33,935 bases of DNA, taken from assembly GCA_023442945.1 (NCBI GenBank), contig JAEZWW010000004.1, forward strand, positions 1 to 33,935, given 5' to 3'. Source of the DNA: Pseudomonadota bacterium (lineage in GTDB: Bacteria; Pseudomonadota; Gammaproteobacteria; Burkholderiales; Burkholderiaceae_C). Position numbers and translations under genes: made by a program. The notes below the pieces were generated by a model. The model searched no databases, was not told the DNA's origin, and saw only the letters and a program-made list of their open reading frames with translations. Within the stretch, counting starts at the first letter, position 1; the number at the start of each line of letters is the position of its first letter. Below, in pieces: positions 21,609 through 32,318 of this stretch.

Positions 21609-23396
21609 ATGCCCCTGACCCTGGACCAGCTCAACGCCGCCCCACCCGCCGAAGCCGAGCAGATGCTAGACGGCCTGTTCGAGCACACGCCCTGGATCGC
21701 GCAGCAAGCGCTGGCGCAACGCCCGTTCCAATCGCTGGCGCACCTGAAGCACGTCATGACCGAGGTGCTGGGCAAGGCAGACGTGGAGCAGCAGCTGGCG
21801 CTGATCCGCGCCCACCCCGAACTGGCCGGCAAGGCCATGGTGGCCAACACACTGACGGCCGAATCGACCGGTGAGCAAAGCCGCGCGGGCCTCACGGCGT
21901 GCACGCCCGACGAATTCGCGCGCATCCAGCAGCTCAATGCCGACTACAACGCCAAGTTCGGCTTCCCCTTCATCCTGGCGGTGCGCGGTCCGCGCGGCTC
22001 GGGCCTGAGCAAGGCCGAGATTATCGACACCTTCGCGCGCCGCCTGGCGCACCAGCCGGCTTTTGAGCGCGCCGAGGCGCTGCGCAACATCCACCGCATC
22101 GTCGAAATCCGCCTGGCCGATAAGTTTGGCGTGGCGCCCACCCTGGGCAACGACGTGTGGGACTGGCACGCCGACCTGGCCCAGCACAGCGACCCCGGCT
22201 TTGCCGAACAAGGCCAGCTGGCCGTCACCTACCTCACCGACGCGCACCGCGCCTGTGCCGCCAGCCTGGTGCAGACCATGCAGGGCGCGGGTTTTGACGA
22301 GGTACACATCGACGCGGTGGGCAACGTGGTCGGCCGCTACCACGCCGACCCGGCCGCCCAAGGGGCCAAGACGCTGATGACCGGCAGCCATTTCGACACC
22401 GTGCGCAACGCCGGCCGTTACGACGGGCGCCTGGGCATCTTCGTGCCGATCGCCTGCGTGCGCGAGCTGGCGCGCGCCGGGCGCCGCCTGCCCTTCCACT
22501 TCGAGGTGATCGGCTTTGCCGAAGAAGAAGGGCAGCGCTACAAGACGTCCTTCCTCGGCTCGGAAGCGCTGATCGGCGAATTCCAGACCGAATGGCTCGA
22601 CCAAGCCGACGTTGACGGCATCACCATGCGCCAGGCCATGGCCGACGCGGGCCTGCGGGTGGAAGACATCGCGTCGCTTAAGCGCGATCCGGCGGACTAC
22701 CTCGGCTTCATCGAAGTCCACATCGAACAAGGCCCGGTGCTCAACGAGCTGAACCTGCCGCTGGGCGTGGTCACCTCCATCAACGGCAGCGTGCGCTACG
22801 CGGGCGAATTCATCGGTCAGGCCAGCCACGCCGGCACCACGCCGATGAACCGCCGCCACGACGCCGCCTGCGCCGCGGCCGAGTTGGCGCTGTACCTGGA
22901 AGAGCGTGCTTCGCAAGACGCGGATTCGGTGGCGACGATGGGCATCCTGCAGGTGCCACGCGGCTCCACCAACGTGGTGCCGGGGCGCTGCGCTTTCACG
23001 CTGGACCTGCGCGCACCCAACGACCCGCAGCGCGACCGCCTCACGGCCGATGTGCTGGCGCGTGCCCAGCAGATCGCCGATCGCCGCGGCGTCGGCCTGG
23101 TGCTGGAGGAAACCATGCGCGTCAGCGCCGCGCCGTCCGACCCGGCCTGGCAACAGCGCTGGGAGCGCGCCGTCGCGGCGCTGGGCTTGCCGGTCTTTCG
23201 CCTGCCCAGCGGCGCCGGGCACGACGCGATGACGATGCACAAGATCATGCCGCAGGCCATGCTGTTCGTGCGCGGCGAAAACAGCGGCATCAGCCACAAC
23301 CCCCTGGAGTCCAGCAACGCCGAGGACATCGAGCTGGCCGTGCGCGCCATGCAGCGCCTGCTGGACGACCTCGCGCGCGACCTGCAAGCCGCCTGA
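21609..23396 (+). CDS. Bifunctional OHCU decarboxylase / allantoate amidohydrolase
   Basis: 595 residues, a fusion of two urate-pathway enzymes. Residues about 1-172 are UraD (OHCU to S-allantoin): the catalytic H69 in RAHPELAGKA, E89 in STGEQSRAGL and the FGFPFI motif (117-122) are present. Residues about 178-595 are an M20 amidohydrolase of the AllC/hydantoinase-carbamoylase type: GSHFDTV (H261, D263), bridging D272 in GRYDGRLG, E305-E306 in FAEEEGQRY, EVHIEQGP (metal His), the lid motif GQASHAGTTPM and a C-terminal GISHNPLE. Allantoate amidohydrolase is the expected activity because PuuE makes allantoate; a ureidoglycolate or carbamoyl-amino-acid substrate is not excluded. Co-expression of non-consecutive steps on one chain surrounds PuuE in the pathway. 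GAGAGAGA lies upstream of the ATG. Confidence 0.93.
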   Translation: MPLTLDQLNAAPPAEAEQMLDGLFEHTPWIAQQALAQRPFQSLAHLKHVMTEVLGKADVEQQLALIRAHPELAGKAMVANTLTAESTGEQSRAGLTACTPDEFARIQQLNADYNAKFGFPFILAVRGPRGSGLSKAEIIDTFARRLAHQPAFERAEALRNIHRIVEIRLADKFGVAPTLGNDVWDWHADLAQHSDPGFAEQGQLAVTYLTDAHRACAASLVQTMQGAGFDEVHIDAVGNVVGRYHADPAAQGAKTLMTGSHFDTVRNAGRYDGRLGIFVPIACVRELARAGRRLPFHFEVIGFAEEEGQRYKTSFLGSEALIGEFQTEWLDQADVDGITMRQAMADAGLRVEDIASLKRDPADYLGFIEVHIEQGPVLNELNLPLGVVTSINGSVRYAGEFIGQASHAGTTPMNRRHDAACAAAELALYLEERASQDADSVATMGILQVPRGSTNVVPGRCAFTLDLRAPNDPQRDRLTADVLARAQQIADRRGVGLVLEETMRVSAAPSDPAWQQRWERAVAALGLPVFRLPSGAGHDAMTMHKIMPQAMLFVRGENSGISHNPLESSNAEDIELAVRAMQRLLDDLARDLQAA

Positions 23397-23408
23397 GCCA
23401 GCCAATAC

Positions 23409-23460
23409 GCTATTTATTTAATAGCTGCCCGCGCAGATTCCCCTAGGGCCAGAGCCCGAA
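23409..23460 (+). repeat. Interspersed hairpin repeat, copy H (best full-length copy)
   Basis: Forward intergenic copy showing three consecutive hairpins: CTATT-TATTT-AATAG, CTGC-CCGC-GCAG, and after CCCTA the stem GGGC-CAGA-GCCC. It lies between the uraD/allC fusion and the next M20 gene. Confidence 0.92.
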
Positions 23461-23475
23461 TTCACTCAAAAAACC

Positions 23476-24726
23476 ATGAACGACACCTACGCCGCGCTTG
23501 ACGCCTGGATCGACCAGCACTTTGACGAGGAAGTGCGCTTCGTGCAGGCGCTGGTGCGCGTGCCCACCGACACGCCGCCCGGCAACAACGCCCCGCACGC
23601 CGAGCGCGCGGCCGAGCTGCTGCAAGCCATGGGTTACGCCGCTGAAAAGCACCCCGTGCCCGCCGCCGACGTGCAGGCCTACGGCATGCAAAGCATCACC
23701 AACCTGATCGTGCGCCGTCAATTTGGCGACGGCGGCCCGACCATCGCGCTGAACGCGCACGGCGACGTGGTGCCACCGGGCGATGGCTGGTCGCACGACC
23801 CCTACGGCGCCGAAATCGTGGACGGCCAGCTGTTCGGCCGCGCCACCGCCGTCAGCAAGAGCGATTTCGGCACCTTCACCTTCGCGCTGCGCGCGCTCGA
23901 AGCCGTGGCCAAGCCGCAGCATGGCGCGGTCGAATTGCACTTCACCTACGACGAAGAATTCGGCGGCGAACTCGGCCCCGGCTGGCTGCTGAAGAAGGGG
24001 CTGACCAAGCCCGACCTGATGATCGCCGCCGGCTTCAGCTACCAGGTGGTCGTGGCACACAACGGCTGCCTGCAGATGGAAGTGACGGTGGAAGGCGAGA
24101 TGAGCCACGCCGCCATCCCCGACAGCGGCTGCGACGCGATCCAGGGCGCGGTCCACATCCTGCAGGCGCTGTACGCGCTGAACGCGGGCTACAAGCAGAT
24201 CACGTCGAAGGTCGAAGGCATCACCCACCCGTACCTGAACATCGGCCAGATCGAAGGCGGCACCAACACCAACGTCGTGCCCGGCAAAGCGGTGTTCAAG
24301 CTCGACCGCCGCATGATCCCCGAAGAAAACGCCGCCGAGGTCGAAGCCGCGCTGCGCGAAACGATCGCGCAAGCCGCCGCCAGCTACGCACCGCCGCGCG
24401 GGCGGGGCGACCTGCGCGTCAACGTGCGCCGCCTGCTGCTGGCCAACGCGATGACGCCGCTGGCCGGCAACGCGCCGCTGGTGCAGGGCCTGCAAAAGCA
24501 CGGCCAGGCCGTTTTTGGCGAAACGCCCGAAGCCGTGGGCACGCCCCTGTACACCGACGTGCGCTTGTACGTGGAACGCGGCGTGCCCGGTGTGATCTAC
24601 GGCGCCGGCCCACGCACCGTGCTGGAAAGCCACGCCAAGCGCGCCGACGAACGCGTGGCGCTGGAAGACCTGCGCCGCGCCACCAAGGTGGTGGCCCGCA
24701 CCCTGGCCGACTTGCTTTCAAAATAA
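23476..24726 (+). CDS. M20-family metallohydrolase of the urate cluster
   Basis: 416-residue soluble di-zinc M20 hydrolase of the ArgE/DapE group. Ligands visible: NAHGDVV (H95, D97), D130 in AVSKSDFG, E160-E161 in TYDEEFGGE, and H in the C-terminal ESHAKRADERV. The lid shows EGEMSHAAIPDSG (His in place) and QIEGGTNTNVVPGKAVFKLDRR. The bridging aspartate sits in AVSKSDFG instead of the common GRGxxDMKG, a variant that marks a distinct subfamily. The substrate is not established. In this context a late purine intermediate such as ureidoglycolate, which AllC leaves behind, is an attractive guess, since no other ureidoglycolate-degrading enzyme is in the window. No ribosome site is visible, and its TAA stop lies at the edge of repeat copy I. 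Confidence 0.85.
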   Translation: MNDTYAALDAWIDQHFDEEVRFVQALVRVPTDTPPGNNAPHAERAAELLQAMGYAAEKHPVPAADVQAYGMQSITNLIVRRQFGDGGPTIALNAHGDVVPPGDGWSHDPYGAEIVDGQLFGRATAVSKSDFGTFTFALRALEAVAKPQHGAVELHFTYDEEFGGELGPGWLLKKGLTKPDLMIAAGFSYQVVVAHNGCLQMEVTVEGEMSHAAIPDSGCDAIQGAVHILQALYALNAGYKQITSKVEGITHPYLNIGQIEGGTNTNVVPGKAVFKLDRRMIPEENAAEVEAALRETIAQAAASYAPPRGRGDLRVNVRRLLLANAMTPLAGNAPLVQGLQKHGQAVFGETPEAVGTPLYTDVRLYVERGVPGVIYGAGPRTVLESHAKRADERVALEDLRRATKVVARTLADLLSK

Positions 24727-24766
24727 TAGCTGCCTGCGCAGATCCGACTAGGGCCACAGCCCGAAA
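24721..24766 (+). repeat. Interspersed hairpin repeat, copy I
   Basis: Forward copy: AATAGCTGCCTGCGCAGATC, CTA, then GGGC-CACA-GCCC and GAAAAT. It contains the stop codon of the upstream M20 gene and ends just before the permease leader. Confidence 0.9.
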
Positions 24767-24779
24767 ATGCATAAATATC

Positions 24780-24784
24780 AGGAG
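24780..24784 (+). promoter_or_regulatory. Ribosome-binding site deciding the permease start
   Basis: AGGAG lies 6 nt before the ATG at 24791. The in-frame ATG at 24767 has no such site and directly abuts the repeat. Confidence 0.75.
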
Positions 24785-24790
24785 ACAAGC

Positions 24791-26275
24791 ATGAGCAGCA
24801 CACACCCGATCGATGAGCGACTGCCGACCGGCAAGCTGACGGCCCTGGGCCTGCAACACGTGCTGGTGATGTACGCCGGCGCCGTGGCCGTGCCCTTGAT
24901 CGTGGGGCGCGCCCTGAAGCTCAGCCCGGACGAGGTGGCACTGCTGATCTCGGCCGACCTGTTCTGCTGCGGCCTGGTCACGCTGATCCAGGCGCTGGGC
25001 GCCACGCAGTGGTTCGGCATCAAGCTGCCGGTGATGATGGGCGTGACCTTCGCCTCGGTCGGCCCGATGGTCGCCATGGCCAACGCCAACCCCGGGCCCG
25101 ACGGCGCGCGCCTGATCTTCGGCGCCATCATCGGCGCGGGCGTCATCTCGATCCTGATCGCACCGCTGATCAGCCGCCTACTGCGCTTCTTCCCGCCCGT
25201 CGTCACCGGCACCATCATCGCGGTGATCGGCATCAACCTGATGCGCGTGGGCATCAACTGGATCTTCGGTAACCCGGTCGGCCCCACGGCGCCGATGACG
25301 GTGTCGGCCGAGCATTCGGAATGGCTGAGCACGCTGCGCAGCTCGGCCGCCGTCGGCCAGGCCGGCATTCCGTCGGTGCCCCAAGGCCTGACCCTGGCAC
25401 CGACCGAGCCCAACCCGCGCTACGCCGCGCTGTCCGGCGTGGCGGTGTCGGCCCTGGTGCTGGCCACCATTTTGCTGGTGGCGCGGTTCGCGCGCGGCTT
25501 TCTCGCCAACATCTCGGTGCTGGTCGGCATCGTCGTCGGTGCCGTCGTCGCGGCGGCCACCGGCATGATGAACTTCGACAAAGTGGCCAAGGCGCACTGG
25601 GTGGACGTGGTGCTGCCCTTTCACTTCGGCATGCCGATCTTCGACCCGGTGCTGATCCTGACCATGGTGCTGGTGATGATCGTGGTGATGATCGAATCCA
25701 CCGGCATGTTCCTGGCCCTGGGCGAGATGACCGACCGCAAGATCGACCAACCCGCGCTGGCGCGCGGTCTGCGCACCGACGGCCTGGGCACGTTGATCGG
25801 CGGCATCTTCAACACCTTCCCCTACACCAGCTTTTCACAGAACGTGGGCCTGGTGGCCGTCACCGGCGTAAAAAGCCGCTTTGTCTGCGTGGCCGCAGGC
25901 GTCATCCTGATCGTGCTGGGCCTGCTGCCCAAGATGGCCGCGCTGGTTGAATCGCTGCCCACCGTGGTGCTGGGCGGCGCGGGGCTGGTGATGTTCGGCA
26001 TGGTCGCCACCACCGGCATCCGCATCCTGGGCGGCGTGGACTACACGCACCAGCGCAACAACGCGCTGATCGTCGCCGTCTCCATCGGCATGGGCATGAT
26101 CCCCCTGATCGCGCCGCGCTACCTGCAGTGGATGCCGCACGCCATCCACCCGCTGATCGAATCGGGCATCCTGCTGGCGTCGATGTCTGCGGTGCTGCTC
26201 AACCTGTACTTCAACGGCGCCAAGGGCGACACCGAAGCGACCATCCGCGCCGCCAAGCAGGCCGAGGCGCATTGA
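24791..26275 (+). CDS. NCS2-family xanthine/urate permease
   Basis: 494-residue inner-membrane transporter with about 14 helices in the 7+7 inverted-repeat fold of nucleobase:cation symporter-2 proteins. Family landmarks: LGLQHVLVMYAGAVAVPLIVG in TM1, GIKLPVMMGVTFASVGPM (TM3, substrate strand), ESTGMFLALGEM with the glutamate that binds nucleobases (TM8), and NTFPYTSFSQNVGLVAVTGVKSRFV, the NCS2 signature (TM10). QNVG with a preceding SFS fits the xanthine/urate branch rather than the uracil branch. It ends the plus-strand urate cluster, so uric acid or xanthine uptake is the likely job. A strong terminator follows. Confidence 0.92.
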   Translation: MSSTHPIDERLPTGKLTALGLQHVLVMYAGAVAVPLIVGRALKLSPDEVALLISADLFCCGLVTLIQALGATQWFGIKLPVMMGVTFASVGPMVAMANANPGPDGARLIFGAIIGAGVISILIAPLISRLLRFFPPVVTGTIIAVIGINLMRVGINWIFGNPVGPTAPMTVSAEHSEWLSTLRSSAAVGQAGIPSVPQGLTLAPTEPNPRYAALSGVAVSALVLATILLVARFARGFLANISVLVGIVVGAVVAAATGMMNFDKVAKAHWVDVVLPFHFGMPIFDPVLILTMVLVMIVVMIESTGMFLALGEMTDRKIDQPALARGLRTDGLGTLIGGIFNTFPYTSFSQNVGLVAVTGVKSRFVCVAAGVILIVLGLLPKMAALVESLPTVVLGGAGLVMFGMVATTGIRILGGVDYTHQRNNALIVAVSIGMGMIPLIAPRYLQWMPHAIHPLIESGILLASMSAVLLNLYFNGAKGDTEATIRAAKQAEAH

Positions 26276-26295
26276 CGATCCCCCTGCTCGCCTTG

Positions 26296-26326
26296 AAAAA
26301 AAAGCCCGCACGCAGCGGGCTTTTTT
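26296..26326. terminator. Bidirectional rho-independent terminator
   Basis: An A-rich run, stem GCCCGC-ACGCA-GCGGGC and T6. A and T tracts on both sides allow termination of the permease transcript (plus) and the dodecin transcript (minus). Confidence 0.92.
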
Positions 26327-26372
26327 GCGGCTCGGCGCAGCGCGCCGGGATAAACCCCGGCGGCCCAACGCC

Positions 26373-26585
26373 TTACTTGTCGACCTTGCCGACCAGGAAG
26401 GTCACGGCCATGTTGACGCGGTACTCCTTGATCTTGCCGCCTTCGATGACGACCTTTTGCTCCTTGATCCAGGCGCCGCGGACCTGATCGATGGTGTCCG
26501 CGGCGCGGCCGACGCCGGTCAGGATGGCGTCCTCGAAGCTCTTGGTGCTGGAGGCGGAAATTTCAATGACTTTGGCAACGCTCAT
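26373..26585 (-). CDS. Dodecin flavin-binding protein
   Basis: 70-residue dodecin, a dodecameric hollow sphere that stores or buffers FMN/riboflavin. The sequence follows the family closely: VAKVIEISASSTKSFEDAIL, GVGRAADTIDQVRGAWIKEQKVVIEGGKIKEYRVNMAVTFLV in outline, including the tryptophan (W39) that stacks on the flavin and Q45-type residues after it. Length is standard. AAGGAG 7-8 nt upstream of the ATG at 26585 supports the start. It reads against the permease and shares a bidirectional terminator with it. It is divergent from the sulfite reductase gene across 272 bp. Confidence 0.94.
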   Translation of the reverse strand: MSVAKVIEISASSTKSFEDAILTGVGRAADTIDQVRGAWIKEQKVVIEGGKIKEYRVNMAVTFLVGKVDK

Positions 26586-26731
26586 GGGCTGGCTCCTTGT
26601 GGCTGGGCCTCGTGTGAAGGCCGGTCAAAAAACGGGAACCGCCACCTTACCGGCGCCCAGGGCCGCCGCCGTGTGGGCGCTTGTCTGACATCGTCGTCGG
26701 CCGGGACCGTCGGCATGACGGGCCGGTGGGT

Positions 26732-26800
26732 GCTTATTCCGATTCGATCTATGGCCCCAACAAACTATTGGTTGGGTTTGGCAGGTCGCCCGCCTACAGT
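26732..26800 (+). promoter_or_regulatory. Sulfite reductase promoter with CysB-like upstream box
   Basis: GCTTATTCCGA (26732-26742) upstream, then TTGGGT (26772-26777), a 17-bp spacer and TACAGT (26795-26800). The module matches the one before the DUF934 gene with identical spacing (63 bp from GCTTAT to TACAGT). CysB as the activator is inferred from the sulfur genes that follow. Confidence 0.7.
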
Positions 26801-26857
26801 CGGCAGCTTCCAGCGGCGCGCGTGCCGCGCTGCTGTTCACGATTTCCGACGCCCGCG

Positions 26858-28663
26858 ATGTACCAATACACCGAATTCGACCAGGCCTTCGTCCAGCTGC
26901 GCGCGCAGCAGTTCCGCGACCAGCTGGAGCGCTGGCAGCGCGGCGAACTGACGGACGAGCAGTTCCTGCCCCTGCGCCTGCAAAACGGCTGGTACGTGCA
27001 GCGCTACGCGCCCATGGCGCGCATTGCCGTGCCCTATGGCGAGATCAGCAGCCTGCAGCTGCGCACGCTGGCGCACATCGCCCGCGAGTACGACCACCCT
27101 GACGCGGCCCTGCTGGCCCAGGCGCAGGCGACGCAGGACGAACTGCAGGCCTCGCAGCCCGGCCTGACGCTGGCCGCGCCGCCGCTGAAGACGGGCTACG
27201 GCCACTTCACCACGCGCACCAACGTCCAGTTCAACTGGATTCCGCTGGACAAGGCGCCGGACGTGATGGACCTGCTGGCCAGCGTGCACATGCACGGCAT
27301 CCAGACCAGCGGCAACACCATCCGCAACATCACCAGCGAGGCGCTGGAAGGTATCGCGCCGGACGGCATTGTCGACACGCGGCCGTTTGCCGAGATCCTG
27401 CGCCAGTGGAGCACGCTGCACCCCGAGTTCGCCTTTCTGCCGCGCAAGTTCAAGATCGCCTTCAACGGCGCCGCGGAAGACCGCGCCGCCACCGGCTGGT
27501 ACGACATCGGCCTGCAGGCGCAGAAGAACGACGCGGGCGAGGTGGGCTTCACCATCAAGGTCGGCGGCGGCATGGGCCGCACGCCCATCATCGGCACCGT
27601 GGTGCGCGACTTCCTGCCCTGGGCCGAGCTGCTGAACTTTGTCGAAGCCGTGGTGCGTGTGTACAACCGCTACGGCCGGCGCGACAACAAGTGGAAGGCG
27701 CGCATCAAGATCCTGGTCAAGTCCGAAGGCCAGAAGTTCATCGACGAGGTCGAAGCGGAATACCACGCCATCGTCGAGCAAGACGGCGCCCCGCATACCA
27801 TCAGCCCCGCCGAGTTGGCGCGCGTGCAGGCCAGCTTTGTCGAGCCGACCTTGCGCGCCGCCGATCTGCCCAGCCAGATCGACACCGCCACCAAGCCCTA
27901 CCAGCGCTGGCTGGCGCAGAACGTGCGTGCGCACCGCCAGGCTGACCTGGCCATCGTCACCCTGTCGTTCAAGCGCCTGGGCTGGGCCCCCGGCGATGCC
28001 GATGCCGACACGCTGGACGCGCTGGCCGAGCTGGCCGACACCTTCAGCGCCGGTGAAGCGCGCCTGACGCACGACCAGAACCTGTTGCTGCCCTGGGTGC
28101 ACCAGACCGACCTGCCCGCGCTGTACGAGCAAGCCAAGGCGCTGGGCCTGGCGCAGGCCAACATCGGTCTGCTGACAGACATGATCGCCTGCCCCGGCGG
28201 AGACTTCTGCTCGCTGGCCAACGCGCGCGCCATCCCCATCGCCGCCGCGCTGACCGAGCTGTACCAGGACATCGACGAAGTCACCGACCTGGGCCCGATC
28301 GACCTGCACATCAGCGGCTGCATCAACAGCTGCGGCCACCACCACAGCGGCCACATCGGCATCCTGGGCGTCGACAAGGACGGCAAGGAGTGGTACCAGG
28401 TCACGCTGGGCGGGAGCGACGGCTCGGCCCTGTCCGGCCCCGCGCACCCGGGCAAGGTGGTTGGCCCGTCCTTCAGCGCGGCCGAAGTGCCGGGCGTGGT
28501 CGAAGCCGTGCTGACCACCTACCGCGACCTGCGCAGCAGCGCAGCCGAAGCCTTCATCGACACGCTGCGCCGCACCGGCCACGACCCGTTCAAGGCTGCC
28601 GCCAACGGCGCGCGCTTTGACCCCGACCACCGCACGCGCCAGGCCGAAGCCGAACACGCCTGA
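26858..28663 (+). CDS. Ferredoxin-type nitrite/sulfite reductase (haemoprotein)
   Basis: 601-residue sirohaem/[4Fe-4S] reductase, the six-electron step from sulfite to sulfide. Two ferredoxin-like half-domains and two NIR/SIR domains are recognisable: TGYGHFTTRTNVQFNWI and GNTIRNITSE (first half), and FKIAFNGAAEDRAA, then GGGMGRTPIIG. The cluster cysteines are C445 and C451 (CPGGDFC) and C488 and C492 (SGCINSC), followed by GHHHSGHIGILG. The Comamonadaceae type is a single chain replacing CysI; context with cysH and cysD points to sulfite, although nitrite reductases share the fold. The ATG at 26858 gives the known MYQYTEFDQAF-type start, with about 50 nt of leader after the promoter. No Shine-Dalgarno is evident. 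Confidence 0.9.
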   Translation: MYQYTEFDQAFVQLRAQQFRDQLERWQRGELTDEQFLPLRLQNGWYVQRYAPMARIAVPYGEISSLQLRTLAHIAREYDHPDAALLAQAQATQDELQASQPGLTLAAPPLKTGYGHFTTRTNVQFNWIPLDKAPDVMDLLASVHMHGIQTSGNTIRNITSEALEGIAPDGIVDTRPFAEILRQWSTLHPEFAFLPRKFKIAFNGAAEDRAATGWYDIGLQAQKNDAGEVGFTIKVGGGMGRTPIIGTVVRDFLPWAELLNFVEAVVRVYNRYGRRDNKWKARIKILVKSEGQKFIDEVEAEYHAIVEQDGAPHTISPAELARVQASFVEPTLRAADLPSQIDTATKPYQRWLAQNVRAHRQADLAIVTLSFKRLGWAPGDADADTLDALAELADTFSAGEARLTHDQNLLLPWVHQTDLPALYEQAKALGLAQANIGLLTDMIACPGGDFCSLANARAIPIAAALTELYQDIDEVTDLGPIDLHISGCINSCGHHHSGHIGILGVDKDGKEWYQVTLGGSDGSALSGPAHPGKVVGPSFSAAEVPGVVEAVLTTYRDLRSSAAEAFIDTLRRTGHDPFKAAANGARFDPDHRTRQAEAEHA

Positions 28664-28694
28664 ACCACGCCGCGGTGCGCATGGCGCGTGAACT

Positions 28695-28743
28695 GCTACT
28701 TTTCCTGTAGCTGTCCGCGCAGGTGGTTGTAGGGCTGATGGCA
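28695..28743 (+). repeat. Interspersed hairpin repeat, copy J
   Basis: Forward intergenic copy: CTAC-TTTTCCT-GTAG outer stem, AGCTGTCCGCGCAGG core, then TGTAGGGCTGATGGC. It lies between the sulfite reductase gene and ppc. Confidence 0.88.
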
Positions 28744-28853
28744 AATAAGGCATTCATTTTCAGCATGAAGCCCCCAGCGCCCGGTCAACCGACCAGTCGC
28801 TCGCCCACACGGCGCGGGCAAGGCGCGCCCGCGCAAGCCGATAGCATGCGGGC

Positions 28854-31715
<2,862 letters not shown>

Positions 31716-31725
31716 GGGCCGTTCT

Positions 31726-31744
31726 GCGCCCTGCCAGCGGGCGC
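31726..31744 (+). terminator. Hairpin after ppc
   Basis: GCGCCC, a 7-nt loop and GGGCGC, starting 10 nt after the ppc stop. There is no T-tract; it could be a weak terminator. Confidence 0.4.
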
Positions 31745-31776
31745 GTTCATGCCGTTGAAAGGCGCGGTTGGCACAT

Positions 31777-31845
31777 GCTTATGCCGACCTCGCATATGCC
31801 TCTAAGAACTTTGTCGTTGGGTTTTGGCGCCTCGGCGCCTACAGT
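31777..31845 (+). promoter_or_regulatory. Promoter of the DUF934-cysH-cysD operon with CysB-like box
   Basis: GCTTATGCCGA (31777-31787), then TTGGGT (31817-31822), 17 bp and TACAGT (31840-31845). Both hexamers, the 17-bp spacing and the upstream box distance equal those before the sulfite reductase gene. Between them GTTGGGTTT and CGCCTACAGTCG are also near-identical. Confidence 0.7.
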
Positions 31846-31908
31846 CGCTGGGCACCGATGGAATGGCGCCCGTACGGCCCACTCCCTGACCCGACGCCAC
31901 GAGAAGTT

Positions 31909-31961
31909 CTATGAAAATAATAGCTGCCCACGCAGATGCCCCTAGCGCTGACGGCCTGAAA
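31909..31961 (+). repeat. Interspersed hairpin repeat, copy K (spans DUF934 start codon)
   Basis: Forward copy: CTAT-GAAAATA-ATAG outer stem, AGCTGCCCACGCAGATGCCC core, then CTAGCGCTGACGGCCTG. The ATG of the DUF934 gene (31911-31913) sits inside the outer stem, and the first 17 codons are repeat sequence. Confidence 0.85.
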
Positions 31962-32318
31962 ACCTTGCAAATCGCCAACGACGCCGACCTGGCCGCGCTG
32001 GCCGCCGACGGCGCGCTGCAAGGCGTCGAGCGGATCGAATTGCAGTTCCCCAAGTTCACCGACGGCCGCGCCTTCAGCCAGGCCGTGGCCCTGCGCCGCC
32101 GCCACGGCTTCACGGGCGATCTGCGTGCCACCGGCGATGTGCTGATCGACCAGCTGGTGCAGATGGCGCGCAGCGGCTTTTCCAGCGCCGTGCTGGCCGA
32201 AGGCGTGGACGCGGCGGCGGCCGAACGCCAGTTCCAGCGCTACGCGGCCTTCTACCAGGGCGACGCGCTGCAGCCGCTGCCGCGCTTTGCCCGCGACACC
32301 GCCGGAGCCGCGGCATGA
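31911..32318 (+). CDS. DUF934 protein of the sulfate assimilation operon
   Basis: 135 residues, soluble. The DUF934 core is visible: LQGVERIELQFPKFTDGRAFSQAVALRRRHGFTGDLRATGDVLIDQLVQMARSGFSSAVL in outline, with the F-P-KF-DGR-FS and GD-L-DQ motifs. The family always accompanies sulfite reductase and cysH in proteobacteria and is presumed to assist sulfite reduction; its biochemistry is not settled. The first 17 residues (MKIIAAHADAPSADGLK) come from repeat copy K, so the natural start of this protein has been replaced or built from the repeat. The stop overlaps the cysH ATG (ATGA at 32315). The leader after the promoter is about 60 nt, with GAGAAG before the ATG. Confidence 0.88.
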   Translation: MKIIAAHADAPSADGLKTLQIANDADLAALAADGALQGVERIELQFPKFTDGRAFSQAVALRRRHGFTGDLRATGDVLIDQLVQMARSGFSSAVLAEGVDAAAAERQFQRYAAFYQGDALQPLPRFARDTAGAAA

